Shown here: positions 15,964 to 24,139 of the stretch, one piece after another
Layout of the letters: each line of letters opens with the position of its first letter
Position numbering within the stretch: position 1 is the first letter of the stretch
Made by a program: the position numbers and the translations under genes
Origin: Paenarthrobacter nicotinovorans
GTDB taxonomy: Bacteria > Actinomycetota > Actinomycetes > Actinomycetales > Micrococcaceae
DNA length: 64,000 nt
NCBI RefSeq assembly: GCF_007670255.1
Contig: NZ_SZVS01000003.1
Span: forward strand, 1-64,000
Reading direction: 5' to 3'
Notes under the pieces: model-generated
The model's input: the letters and a program-made list of their open reading frames with translations, nothing else
Told to the model about the DNA's origin: nothing
Databases searched by the model: none

Positions 15964-17091
15964 TTAGCGGGGCTCGATGCCCAGCGACAACCCCGATAGT
16001 CCCCGCGGCCGCGAGGCCAAGGTTGCCGCTATCTGTGCCATGGCCTTGGCCGCAGCGGAGTCGGGAGCTGCCAGTACCACAGGCGTTCCCGCATCGCCTC
16101 CCTCGCGCAGCCGGATGTCCAGGGGGATCTGACCCAACAGCGGAACGTCGCTGCCAACGGCGGCGCTCAACCGCTCAGCCAGGATGGCACCGCCGCCGCT
16201 TCCAAACAGTTCCATGCGATCGCCGTCGGGCATTTCCAGAAACGACATGTTCTCTATCACGCCAGCCACCTTCTGGCCGGTTTGCGTGGCAATAGTTCCC
16301 GCACGTTCGGCGACATCGGCGGCTGCCGCCTGCGGCGTGGTGACCACCAGGATCTCGGCATTGGGCAGCAGTTGGGCCACGGAGATCGCGATGTCGCCAG
16401 TGCCTGGAGGCAGGTCGAGGAAGAGGGCATCGAGATCGCCAAAATAGACATCGGTGAGGAACTGTTCCAAGGCGCGGTGCAGCATGGGGCCACGCCAGGC
16501 AACCGGCTGGTTCCCTGCAACGAACATGCCGATGGAAATGACTTTCACCCCGTAGGCCACAGGAGGCAGGATCATGTCATCCACCTGGGTCGGCTTCTGC
16601 GTGATGCCCATCAGTGCCGGCACGGAAAAACCGTGCACATCGGCGTCAACGATGCCCACCCTGAGTCCTTGGGCGGCCAAGGCAGTGGCAAGGTTGACCG
16701 TAACCGAGGACTTGCCTACACCGCCCTTTCCGCTGGCGACCGCGTAGACCTTGGTCAGTGAACCGGGCTTGGTGAAAGGAATACCACGCTGTCCGCCCGG
16801 ACCCCTGAGTTGTTCCTTCAGCGCCTCCCGTTGGGCAGGCGTCATCACCTTCAGCTCCACGTCCACGCCGGCGACGCCGTCGACCCGCATCAAAGCTGTG
16901 GTGGCGTCCTGGGTGATGGTCTCCCGCAGCGGACAACCGGCGATGGTCAGCAGGACGGCGACGTGCACCCTGCCGTTGTCATCGGCGGACACCGATTCCA
17001 CCATGCCCAGTTCCGTGATGGGGCGGCGGAGTTCGGGATCAATTACCGTTGCCAGGGCAGCTTGCAGTGCCTCGGCAGTAGCGGTGCTCAT
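15964..17091 (-). CDS. mrp: Mrp/NBP35-family Fe-S cluster carrier ATPase
   Basis: A 375-residue P-loop protein. An N-terminal MIP18/DUF59 domain (residues 1-85, with TIAGCPLRETI around Cys53) is followed by the ATPase with Walker A SGKGGVGKSS (120-129), GIVDADVHGFSVPALMG and DALFLDLPPGTGD. Mrp/ApbC proteins carry and deliver [4Fe-4S] clusters. The C-terminal CxxC that normally holds the cluster is absent: the segment after ENMSF reads LEMPDGDRMELFGSGGG. The ATG has no strong ribosome site. It lies 5 bp after the DUF1003 gene in a three-gene operon. Confidence 0.92.
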   Translation of the reverse strand: MSTATAEALQAALATVIDPELRRPITELGMVESVSADDNGRVHVAVLLTIAGCPLRETITQDATTALMRVDGVAGVDVELKVMTPAQREALKEQLRGPGGQRGIPFTKPGSLTKVYAVASGKGGVGKSSVTVNLATALAAQGLRVGIVDADVHGFSVPALMGITQKPTQVDDMILPPVAYGVKVISIGMFVAGNQPVAWRGPMLHRALEQFLTDVYFGDLDALFLDLPPGTGDIAISVAQLLPNAEILVVTTPQAAAADVAERAGTIATQTGQKVAGVIENMSFLEMPDGDRMELFGSGGGAILAERLSAAVGSDVPLLGQIPLDIRLREGGDAGTPVVLAAPDSAAAKAMAQIAATLASRPRGLSGLSLGIEPR

Positions 17092-17096
17092 AAGGT

Positions 17097-17816
17097 TCAG
17101 GACCGGCTTTCAGGGGTGTCAGGGGAAGGCTTGGCGGTGGAGTGTTGCGGACCCGAGGAACGGGGCGGACGCACCTTGGGAATTTGCTGCGTGCGCGGTC
17201 CCCGGGATTTGTCCCGCTTCTCCTTCAGTTTCTCTTTGACCTTCTCGCCGGGCGATTCCGCTCCATCCGCGGCGTTGTCACTCTCACGGAGTTCTTCCTG
17301 GGCGTCGATGATGTCTTCCAGCAGGCTTCGCAGCTCCGCACGGACATAGTCACGGGTGGCGACTTCGCGAAGGGCAATGCGAAGGGAAGCCAGTTCCCGG
17401 GTCAAGTACTCGGTGTCGGAGAGGTTCCGTTCAGCGCGCTGGCGGTCCTGCTGAAGCGATACGCGGTCGCGGTCGTCCTGGCGGTTTTGGGCGAGCAGCA
17501 ACAGGGGCGCTGCGTAGGAAGCCTGCAGGGACAGCATCAACGTCAAGAGCGTGAAGCCCAGCTCCATGCGGTCGAACTGCCACTCCGTGGGCGCGAACGT
17601 GTTCCATCCAAGCCAGAACACACAGAAGACGGTCATGTAGACAAGGAACTGCGGCGTTCCCATGAAACGGGCGAAACCCTCGGTTGCGTTGCCGAAAGCG
17701 TCCGGGTTTGGTGAGAACTTCGGGAGGATCCGTTGACGCCCACTCAGTGGCGTATCGAGACTGCTGCCCTGGCGTGAGGTGTTCCTGGTGGGTCGGGTGG
17801 CGTTGTTCTCAGCCAA
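17097..17816 (-). CDS. DUF1003 membrane protein
   Basis: A 239-residue inner-membrane protein. Two helices (about residues 55-73 and 86-105, with FWLGWNTF between) form the DUF1003 core, followed by QNRQDDRDRV, a long charged coiled region and a basic Pro-rich tail. The function is unknown; it neighbours the MgtE-like gene as in M. tuberculosis Rv1231c/Rv1232c. TTG 17816 is chosen over TTG 17828 because GGAGG lies 5 nt before it. The start overlaps the end of the preceding gene by 8 nt, so the genes are coupled. Confidence 0.8.
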   Translation of the reverse strand: MAENNATRPTRNTSRQGSSLDTPLSGRQRILPKFSPNPDAFGNATEGFARFMGTPQFLVYMTVFCVFWLGWNTFAPTEWQFDRMELGFTLLTLMLSLQASYAAPLLLLAQNRQDDRDRVSLQQDRQRAERNLSDTEYLTRELASLRIALREVATRDYVRAELRSLLEDIIDAQEELRESDNAADGAESPGEKVKEKLKEKRDKSRGPRTQQIPKVRPPRSSGPQHSTAKPSPDTPESRS

Positions 17817-19092
17817 TTCGGCCTCCAAGCTTCCTTATTGGGGCGTCGTCCTCGTGGGCGCGCCAGTCATCCGGCAACAGGTGATCCAGCACGTCATCAA
17901 CAGTCACCGCCCCCACGAGGCGGCCGTCGTCGTCCACGACTGGAAGCGAGTTCAGGTTGTACGTAGCCAAGGTCCGGGCCACCTCGCTGATGTGGGCCTG
18001 GTCCGAGACAGGTTCCAGGTTCTTATCCACGAGGTTGCCCAAGGGTTCCGGGGGAGGGAAGCGCAGCAGCTGCTGTATGTGCACCACCCCGAGGAAACGA
18101 CCGGTGGGCGTCTCCAGCGGAGGGCGGGCAATAAAGATGGAGGAAGCCAGCGCGGGCGAGAGTTCTTCGCGGCGGACGTGGGCCAATGCTTCGGCAACCG
18201 TGGCCTCGGGCGGCAGGATGACCGGGACCGGGGTCATCAAACCGCCCGCGGTGTCCTCGTCATATTCGAGCAGGCGGCGCACGTCTTCGGCTTCCTGCGG
18301 TTCCATCAACTGCAGGAGTTCCTCTGCCTGCGCAGAAGGGAGCTCCGCGAGGAGGTCGGCGGCGTCGTCCGGGTCCATCTCCTCAAGGACGTCGGCGGCG
18401 CGTTCGACATCCAGTGCCGAAAGGATGGTGACCTGGTCATCCTCCGGAAGCTCCTGGAGGACGTCGGCGAGCCGCTCGTCCTGAAGCTCGCTGGCTACCT
18501 CAAAGCGGCGCTTGTCGCTCATTTCCTGCAGGGCTTCAGCGAAGTCCGCAGGCTTGAGGTCCTCGTGGGTGGCAACGAACTGGGTGGCCGCCTGTGGCTC
18601 GTTGTGGCCTCCGGTTTGGGCGTCGGCCCAGTCAATGATCAGGGTCTCGTTGCGCCGGAGCCTGCTCAAGGGGGACAAGGAATGTCCGCGACGCACGAAC
18701 AGCTTGCTGACGAACCAGTCCTTGGAGCGGTGCTGGTCCATTGCGATGTCTTCAATGGTCGCGTCTCCACTGCCATCGGCCAGAGTGACGCGACGGTCGA
18801 ACATCTCCGCCACCACCAGCGTTTCCGCGCCGCGCTGTTCGAAACGGCGCAGGTTGACCAGGCCCGTGCAGATGATCTGCGTCTGGTCGATGGAGGTGAT
18901 CCGGGTCATGGGGACGAAGACGCGTTTCTTGCCCGGGACTTCGACGACGATGCCTACGACATGCGGTGCGCCACGGGTCCCGCGGGAGAGCACCACGACG
19001 TCCCGCAACCGGCCAAGACGATCGCCCAGGGGGTCGAAGACGTCCAAGCCCAGAAGGCGCGCCACAAAGACGCGAGAAGGATGTGTGCTCAT
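17809..19092 (-). CDS. PRC-barrel / MgtE N-domain / CBS-pair protein
   Basis: A 427-residue soluble protein. An N-terminal PRC-barrel-like part (about 5-85, VFVARLLGLDVFDPLGDRLGRLRDVVV) precedes the superhelical MgtE intracellular domain (about 195-290, repeated LADVLQELPEDD and AADLLAELPSAQ units), then two CBS domains (about 295-415). MgtE uses this arrangement as a magnesium sensor, but no transmembrane channel follows, so this is not itself a transporter. A role as Mg/nucleotide sensor for a partner, perhaps the adjacent DUF1003 protein, is inferred. ATG 19092 follows TAGCCT (19099-19104, this strand) by 6 nt: a likely leaderless start. Confidence 0.85.
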   Translation of the reverse strand: MSTHPSRVFVARLLGLDVFDPLGDRLGRLRDVVVLSRGTRGAPHVVGIVVEVPGKKRVFVPMTRITSIDQTQIICTGLVNLRRFEQRGAETLVVAEMFDRRVTLADGSGDATIEDIAMDQHRSKDWFVSKLFVRRGHSLSPLSRLRRNETLIIDWADAQTGGHNEPQAATQFVATHEDLKPADFAEALQEMSDKRRFEVASELQDERLADVLQELPEDDQVTILSALDVERAADVLEEMDPDDAADLLAELPSAQAEELLQLMEPQEAEDVRRLLEYDEDTAGGLMTPVPVILPPEATVAEALAHVRREELSPALASSIFIARPPLETPTGRFLGVVHIQQLLRFPPPEPLGNLVDKNLEPVSDQAHISEVARTLATYNLNSLPVVDDDGRLVGAVTVDDVLDHLLPDDWRAHEDDAPIRKLGGRIG

Positions 19093-19168
19093 GTTTACAG
19101 GCTACCGAGTCTGCTCTCTTTTAGCTGAATTCCAGCCGCTTCACATGTCCATGGGCCACAATGGGGCT

Positions 19169-19972
19169 ATGTCTAACATTTTTGGTGGTCCCAAAGCTAT
19201 CGAGGAATCCCGCAGCGTGCCCCAAGGCGACACCGTGGGCTCATACACCTCTTATTTGGATGCCCAGAAGGCGGTGGACTATCTCGCTGACCAGCAGTTC
19301 CCGGTTCAGCTGGTGTCCATCGTGGGCAACGACCTCAAAATGGTGGAGCGGGTCACCGGCCGACTGAGCTACCCGAGGGTGGCGTTGTCGGGAGCGCTGA
19401 GCGGCATGTGGTTCGGCCTCTTCGTCGGCGTCATGCTCTCCTTCTTCACCCCCGCGGGCGGTCCGTTCTCCATCATCACCTCGGTGCTGATGGGTGCGGC
19501 ATTCTTCATGCTCTTCGGCATCGTCACCTACGCCACCCAGCGCGGCAAGCGGGACTTCACTTCCACCAGCCAGGTAGTGGCCACGAACTATGACGTCATT
19601 GTGGCCCGGGAAGCGTCCCATGAGGCACGGCGTCTGCTCCAGCAGCTGCCGATGAACCCGTCGCAGGCGCACCAGAGCAGCTACGCCCCACAGAACCAGC
19701 CGTTCCAGCAGCCGGGCCAGGCCCCGGAGCGACCCACCACGTGGAACGACCCCTACGGTCAACGCGGTCCTGGATCCGCGCAGGACACAGCCAACGGCCA
19801 GGGCACTCCCGCTGCCCAGCACCCTGTGCAGAACCCGACTCCGGCAGCCGTCCGTTACCCGGACCTGCCCGATGGCCGTCCGCAGTACGGTGTGCGGGTG
19901 ACTGAGGGACAAGCCGACGCTCCGCAGGACGACGCCCAACAGGCCGGTTCTGACGGCTCGCCCAAGCAGTAG
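19169..19972 (+). CDS. YflT-like general stress protein with two membrane helices
   Basis: A 267-residue protein. An N-terminal domain (about 22-60, GSYTSYLDAQKAVDYLADQ, VSIVGNDLKMVERVTGR) resembles the B. subtilis YflT/GsP17M stress domain. Two membrane helices (about 75-95 and 100-122) follow, then a cytoplasmic SQVVATNYDVIVA segment and a disordered Gln/Pro/Asn-rich tail of about 110 residues. The role is unknown. The long upstream open frame is rejected: ATG 19169 follows CACAAT (19157-19162) by 6 nt. It is divergent from the MgtE-like gene across 76 bp and ends in a strong terminator. Confidence 0.82.
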   Translation: MSNIFGGPKAIEESRSVPQGDTVGSYTSYLDAQKAVDYLADQQFPVQLVSIVGNDLKMVERVTGRLSYPRVALSGALSGMWFGLFVGVMLSFFTPAGGPFSIITSVLMGAAFFMLFGIVTYATQRGKRDFTSTSQVVATNYDVIVAREASHEARRLLQQLPMNPSQAHQSSYAPQNQPFQQPGQAPERPTTWNDPYGQRGPGSAQDTANGQGTPAAQHPVQNPTPAAVRYPDLPDGRPQYGVRVTEGQADAPQDDAQQAGSDGSPKQ

Positions 19973-19984
19973 CGCCGTAAAAAC

Positions 19985-20022
19985 AAAGGGAAGGCCACCG
20001 GATTACCGGTGGCCTTCCCTTT
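19985..20022 (+). terminator. Terminator after the YflT-like gene
   Basis: A 17-bp stem (arms 19985-20001 and 20006-20022) with an ATTA loop, ending in TTTT. It is symmetric enough to stop transcription from the convergent aminopeptidase gene too. Confidence 0.92.
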
Positions 20023-20056
20023 TTGCTGCCGTGATGGGCCTGCCTGGGAGAGCAGC

Positions 20057-21631
20057 TTAGCCCTGGGCGTCCTGGTAGATCCCCGCCATCCAGGACTCGA
20101 CGTCGTCCGCCTTGCGCGGCAGGGCGGCGCTGAGGTTGACGGGACCGTCGGCGGTCATCAGGATGTCGTCCTCGATCCGGACACCGATGCCACGGTATTC
20201 CTCCGGGATCGCCAGGTCCTCATCCTTGAAGTACAGTCCGGGTTCGATCGTGAAGACCATGCCCTCGGTGAGGATCCCGTCGAGGTAGAGCTCACGCTTT
20301 GCCTGGGCACAGTCGTGGACGTCCAGGCCCAGGTGGTGGCTGGTGCCGTGTGGCATCCAGCGCCGGTGCTGCTGGCCTTCGGGGCTGATGGCTTCCTCGA
20401 CGGAGACCGGCAGCAGGCCCCATTCGGCCAGGCGCTCGGCAAGGACCGTTGTTGCCGCTGTGTGGATGTCGCGGAACTTTACGCCGGGCTGGGCGGCCGC
20501 GAAACCGGCGTCGGCGGCGTCGAGTACTGCCTCGTAGACCTTGCGCTGGACGTCGGTGAAGGTACCGGTTGCCGGCAGCGTCCGGGTGACGTCGGCAGTG
20601 TAGAGGGAGTCGGCCTCCACGCCGGCGTCGAGGAGAAGAAGCTCCCCGGCGTTGACAGTTCCGGAGTTGCGGGTCCAGTGCAGGACCGTCGCGTTGTTGC
20701 CGGCGGCGGCGATGGTGTCGTAGCCGAGCTCGTTGCCTTCTTCACGGGCCCGTGCGAAGAAAGCACCTTCGACAACGCGCTCGCCGCGGGGGTGCGTCAG
20801 GGCGCGGGGAAGGGCACGGACGACGTCGGCGAAGCCTTCAACGGTGGCAGCCACCGCGATCTTCATCTGCTCGATTTCCCATTCGTCCTTGATCAGGCGC
20901 AGCTCGGAGAGGGCTTCGCTGAGCTTCTCGTCCAAGGCATCGAGTTCGCCGAGGTCCAGGTTTTCAGGATCCTTGGCCGTGTTGTAGCGGGCGGTATCGA
21001 CCAAGGCGTCGATGTTGTCGTCGACCTTGCGGACCAGTCGGATGGAGATGCCACCGATTTCCGGGGCACCAACGTTCTTGGTGATGGCCATTTCCAGCTC
21101 GGCGATGTGCGCGGTGGGCAGTCCCAAACGGGCTTCGAATTCAGCCAGCGTCGGACGGGCGCCAATCCAGAACTCGCCGGCCCGGGAATCGGCGTAGAAC
21201 TGTTCCGTATCGCGGCCGGCCAGAGGACGGAAGTAAAGCGTGGCAGTGTGGTGGCCGCCGTCGTCGCCCTTTCCTTCAGCTACCGGCTCAAGAATCAGGA
21301 CTGCGTCGGGCTCGTGGTCCACGCCCAGGCCGGTCAGGTGGGCGAAACCGGAGTGGGGGCGGAAACGGTAGTCGCAGTCGTTCGAGCGGACCTTCAGCGG
21401 CCCGGCCGGGATAACAAGCCGTTCGCCCTTGAACAGTTCGGAGATGGTACGACGGCGGCGGGCGGCGTGGTCAGCTACGGCGTCGCGCGCAGGGGTCACC
21501 TGCGGGGTGGGCGCCCAGTTGCTGGCCATGAATGCCTTGAAGGCATCGGAGGTGGGCCGCTGCGAGCGGTTGTTGACGCGCTCCTGCAGGGGCTGGGACA
21601 CAGAGATCTGGGTGTTTTCGGCATCGTTCAC
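20057..21631 (-). CDS. Aminopeptidase P family Xaa-Pro aminopeptidase
   Basis: A 524-residue M24B metallopeptidase that releases N-terminal residues before proline. The N-terminal creatinase-like domain (about 60-210) is followed by the pita-bread domain with metal ligands in LLLDAGVEADSLYTADVTRT (two Asp), HGTSHHLGLDVHD (His), FTIEPGLYF (Glu) and IGVRIEDDIL (Glu). GTG 21631 gives MNDAENTQIS; the long upstream extension is rejected because it is low-complexity Arg/Pro sequence. There is no clear ribosome site; GACGAT sits 6 nt upstream, a weak -10. It is divergent from the PHP gene. Confidence 0.9.
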   Translation of the reverse strand: MNDAENTQISVSQPLQERVNNRSQRPTSDAFKAFMASNWAPTPQVTPARDAVADHAARRRRTISELFKGERLVIPAGPLKVRSNDCDYRFRPHSGFAHLTGLGVDHEPDAVLILEPVAEGKGDDGGHHTATLYFRPLAGRDTEQFYADSRAGEFWIGARPTLAEFEARLGLPTAHIAELEMAITKNVGAPEIGGISIRLVRKVDDNIDALVDTARYNTAKDPENLDLGELDALDEKLSEALSELRLIKDEWEIEQMKIAVAATVEGFADVVRALPRALTHPRGERVVEGAFFARAREEGNELGYDTIAAAGNNATVLHWTRNSGTVNAGELLLLDAGVEADSLYTADVTRTLPATGTFTDVQRKVYEAVLDAADAGFAAAQPGVKFRDIHTAATTVLAERLAEWGLLPVSVEEAISPEGQQHRRWMPHGTSHHLGLDVHDCAQAKRELYLDGILTEGMVFTIEPGLYFKDEDLAIPEEYRGIGVRIEDDILMTADGPVNLSAALPRKADDVESWMAGIYQDAQG

Positions 21632-21711
21632 CGTTACATCGTCCCACCAGTTCCCTGAGGAGGCCAACGGCGCAACCGGCCAAGCGGGCATGCATCCCAT
21701 AGGCTGGGAAA

Positions 21712-22557
21712 GTGAGGATAGACCTGCATGCGCACTCGAATGTTTCCGACGGGACAGAGACACCGGCCGGCGTGATTGTTTCCGCCGTGGCCGCGGGGCT
21801 GGACGCCGTTGCCTTGACCGACCACGACTCAACGGATGGTTGGGAACCGGCAGCAGCCGCGGCCAGGGAACATGGCATTGCATTCGTCCCGGGCATGGAG
21901 ATCTCCTGTCGGACGGACAAGGGGATCAGCGTCCACCTCCTTAGCTACCTCCACGATCCCGGCCATGCAGGACTGCTCGAGGAAATCACGAAGTCCAAGG
22001 ATGCCCGCCTGACACGGGCCGAGCACATGGTCACGTTGTTGTCCGAGGATTATCCGCTGACGTGGGACGACGTGATCCACCACGTAGCCCCCGGCGCTAC
22101 AGTCGGACGCCCCCACATCGCGGACGCCTTGGTGGCGGCGGGGGTCGTGGCGGACCGCACCGAAGCCTTCACCACCATCCTGACTTCGCACTCGCGGTAC
22201 TTCGTGCAGCACTACGCACCCGACCCCGCCCTCGCCGTCGAGCTGGTCCGGGCGGCGGGAGGCGTTCCTGTCTTCGCCCACCCGGTGGCGTCGTCCAGGG
22301 GCCGCACCGTGGGGGAAGCCACGTACCGGGACATGATTGATGCCGGACTGTTGGGCGTGGAAGTCGAACACCGGGACAACCCTGAAGAGGGGCGGAGGTT
22401 CCTGCGGGGGCTGGCCGCCGAACACGGTCTGTTGATGACAGGTTCCTCCGACTACCACGGGACCGGCAAACCGAACCTGCTGGGTGAGAACCTGACTTCG
22501 CCGGAGGTCTTGGCGCGGATCGAAGAATTGGCAACGGGCAGCACGGTGGTCCGGTGA
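21712..22557 (+). CDS. PHP-domain phosphoesterase (RNase AM / nucleoside-bisphosphate phosphatase type)
   Basis: A 281-residue PHP phosphoesterase. Metal ligands are arranged as LHAHSNVSDGT (His6, His8, Asp13) and LTDHDSTDG (Asp37, His38), with later GMEISC, FAHPV and SSDYHGTG motifs. E. coli YciV (RNase AM) is the nearest named relative: it hydrolyses 3',5'-nucleoside bisphosphates and trims RNA 5' ends. The GTG start follows TAGGCT (21700-21705) by 6 nt with no Shine-Dalgarno at proper spacing, so leaderless. MarC follows 31 bp later, probably cotranscribed. Confidence 0.88.
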   Translation: MRIDLHAHSNVSDGTETPAGVIVSAVAAGLDAVALTDHDSTDGWEPAAAAAREHGIAFVPGMEISCRTDKGISVHLLSYLHDPGHAGLLEEITKSKDARLTRAEHMVTLLSEDYPLTWDDVIHHVAPGATVGRPHIADALVAAGVVADRTEAFTTILTSHSRYFVQHYAPDPALAVELVRAAGGVPVFAHPVASSRGRTVGEATYRDMIDAGLLGVEVEHRDNPEEGRRFLRGLAAEHGLLMTGSSDYHGTGKPNLLGENLTSPEVLARIEELATGSTVVR

Positions 22558-22588
22558 CAGGGGCCCGCCCGGTGAAAGGGGCCCACTG

Positions 22589-23197
22589 ATGGACCTGCAG
22601 CTGCTGGCATCGGTGATCGTTACCCTGTTCGTCATCATGGATCCGCCGGGAACGGTGCCGATTTTCATGTCCCTGACGGCTCAGTTGTCGGCGAAGGACA
22701 GGAACCGTTCAGCCTTCCAGGCGCTCCTGGTTGCCACCGGCGTGATTGTGCTGTTTGCCATCTTCGGCCAATCGATCCTGAACTACATGCACATCTCGTT
22801 GGCTGCCTTGCAAGGTGCGGGCGGGTTGCTTCTGGTCCTCATCGCCTTGCAGTTGCTGACCGGAAACACCAGCGGCGAGGAAAACGCGGCCAAGTACAAG
22901 AATGTCGCCTTTGTGCCCCTGGGGACGCCGCTCATGGCCGGCCCGGGTGCGATTGTGGCGGTGATGGTGTTCGTGCAGCAGTCCACTGAACTGTCAGACT
23001 ACCTCGCCGTGGGCACCGGTATCGCTGTGGTCCTGGCCTCGCTCTACCTCGCGATGCGCTTCGCAGGCGTGGTCCAACGCGTCCTTGGTGAGAACGGCGT
23101 GGAACTGGTCACCAGGATCGCAGGGTTGCTGTTGTCGGCCATTGCGGTGCAGATGATCGCAGACTCGGTGACGGCGTTCGTGAAGGGCGCTGCCTAG
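22589..23197 (+). CDS. MarC family inner-membrane protein
   Basis: A 202-residue protein with six hydrophobic helices in two similar halves. The family signature VIMDPPGTVPIFMSLT (about 16-31) and the second-half PLGTPLMAGPGAIVAVMV (about 109-126) match MarC/UPF0056. The transport or other role is not established for the family; the old multiple-antibiotic-resistance link was not confirmed. It lies behind the PHP phosphoesterase on the same strand and ends opposite the DNA methyltransferase. Confidence 0.9.
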   Translation: MDLQLLASVIVTLFVIMDPPGTVPIFMSLTAQLSAKDRNRSAFQALLVATGVIVLFAIFGQSILNYMHISLAALQGAGGLLLVLIALQLLTGNTSGEENAAKYKNVAFVPLGTPLMAGPGAIVAVMVFVQQSTELSDYLAVGTGIAVVLASLYLAMRFAGVVQRVLGENGVELVTRIAGLLLSAIAVQMIADSVTAFVKGAA

Positions 23198-23221
23198 GCA
23201 GGCAGTTGCCTGAACAGCGGC

Positions 23222-23247
23222 AGACAGCAGGCGAAGGGCTGCTGTCT
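23222..23247. terminator. Hairpin between convergent marC and methyltransferase ends
   Basis: A 9-bp perfect stem AGACAGCAG/CTGCTGTCT with an 8-nt loop lies exactly at the methyltransferase stop. There is no T-tract on either side, so it is only a weak candidate. Confidence 0.35.
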
Positions 23248-24131
23248 CAGGCCTGCGGGCCGGTGGGCAGCAGCTCGTGGAACACTGCCTTGGCGCCGAG
23301 GCGTTTCCGCATGACCTCGATGGCCTGCTCATTCTGGTCGACACACACAAATCGGCGGCCCAGCTTCGCGGCCACGGCGCCGAGGGTCCCGGAGCCGGCG
23401 AAGAAGTCCAGGCACCAGTCATCCTTGCGGCTTGATGCGGAGACGATCCTTCGCACCAATCCCTCGGGTTTTTGGGTGGGGTAACCGGTTTTTTCGCGCC
23501 CGGTGGGGGAGACGATGGTGTGCCACCAGACGTCCGTCGGCAGCTTTCCGCGCTCGCGTTTGGCCGGTGTCACCAAGCCCGGAGCCATGTAGGGCTCGCG
23601 GTCCACTTCCTCGTTGTCGAAGTGGTACTTCGTGGGGTTCTTGACGTAGACAAGGATGTTGTCGTGCTTGGTGGGCCAGCGGTTCTTGGCCCGGGCACCG
23701 TAGTCATAGGCCCAGATGATCTCGTTGAGGAAGCACTCCCTGCCAAAGATCGCGTCCAGCATCACCTTGGCGTAGTGGACCTCGCGGTAATCGAGGTGCA
23801 GGTACAGGGTGCCGTCGTCCGCCAACAGGCGCCAGGCTTCCACGAGCTTGGGCTCCAGGAAGGACCAGTAGTCGCTGAAGGCGTCGTCGTAGCTGTGCAG
23901 GGCACCCTTGATGGTGTCGTAGGAGCGGCCTTTGAAGCCGACGCGGTCGCCGTCGCCGTCGGCGTTGCGGACCATGCGGGTCTCTTGCCGCCGCTGCACG
24001 CGGCCCGTGTTGAAGGGCGGGTCCACGTAGATGAGTGTGAAGGCGCCGTCCGGCAGCGTTGGAAGGAATTCCGCGTTATCCGCGTGCACCACCATGTTGC
24101 CGCCGTCCGGCGCCCAAACAGTTTCAGCCAT
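23247..24131 (-). CDS. Orphan adenine/N4-cytosine DNA methyltransferase (beta class)
   Basis: A 294-residue DNA methyltransferase. Catalytic DPPFNTG (about 37-43) comes first and the SAM motif FFAGSGTLGAVAAKLGRRF comes near the C-terminus (about 243-262), the beta-class order. No restriction endonuclease or specificity subunit is nearby, so it is an orphan. The DPPF form is typical for N6-adenine or N4-cytosine; the target site cannot be read from sequence. It starts 8 bp after the DEAD-box helicase stop on the same strand, so it is probably cotranscribed. The ATG has a distant GAGG (11 nt) as ribosome site. Confidence 0.88.
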   Translation of the reverse strand: MAETVWAPDGGNMVVHADNAEFLPTLPDGAFTLIYVDPPFNTGRVQRRQETRMVRNADGDGDRVGFKGRSYDTIKGALHSYDDAFSDYWSFLEPKLVEAWRLLADDGTLYLHLDYREVHYAKVMLDAIFGRECFLNEIIWAYDYGARAKNRWPTKHDNILVYVKNPTKYHFDNEEVDREPYMAPGLVTPAKRERGKLPTDVWWHTIVSPTGREKTGYPTQKPEGLVRRIVSASSRKDDWCLDFFAGSGTLGAVAAKLGRRFVCVDQNEQAIEVMRKRLGAKAVFHELLPTGPQA

Positions 24132-24139
24132 TGACGGTA

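Noticed and set aside
17779..19128. Long open frame opposite the MgtE-N/CBS gene
   Set aside because: The minus-strand protein has clear MgtE and CBS domains and a leaderless promoter; the plus-strand frame is composition-driven.
20009..21658. 549-codon open frame opposite the aminopeptidase gene
   Set aside because: All metal-binding motifs are in the minus-strand aminopeptidase; the plus-strand translation is Gly/Val/Asp-rich noise.
22555..22590. Two GGGGCCC repeats between the PHP and marC genes
   Set aside because: Short GC-rich direct repeats in a 31-bp gap are expected by chance in this genome.
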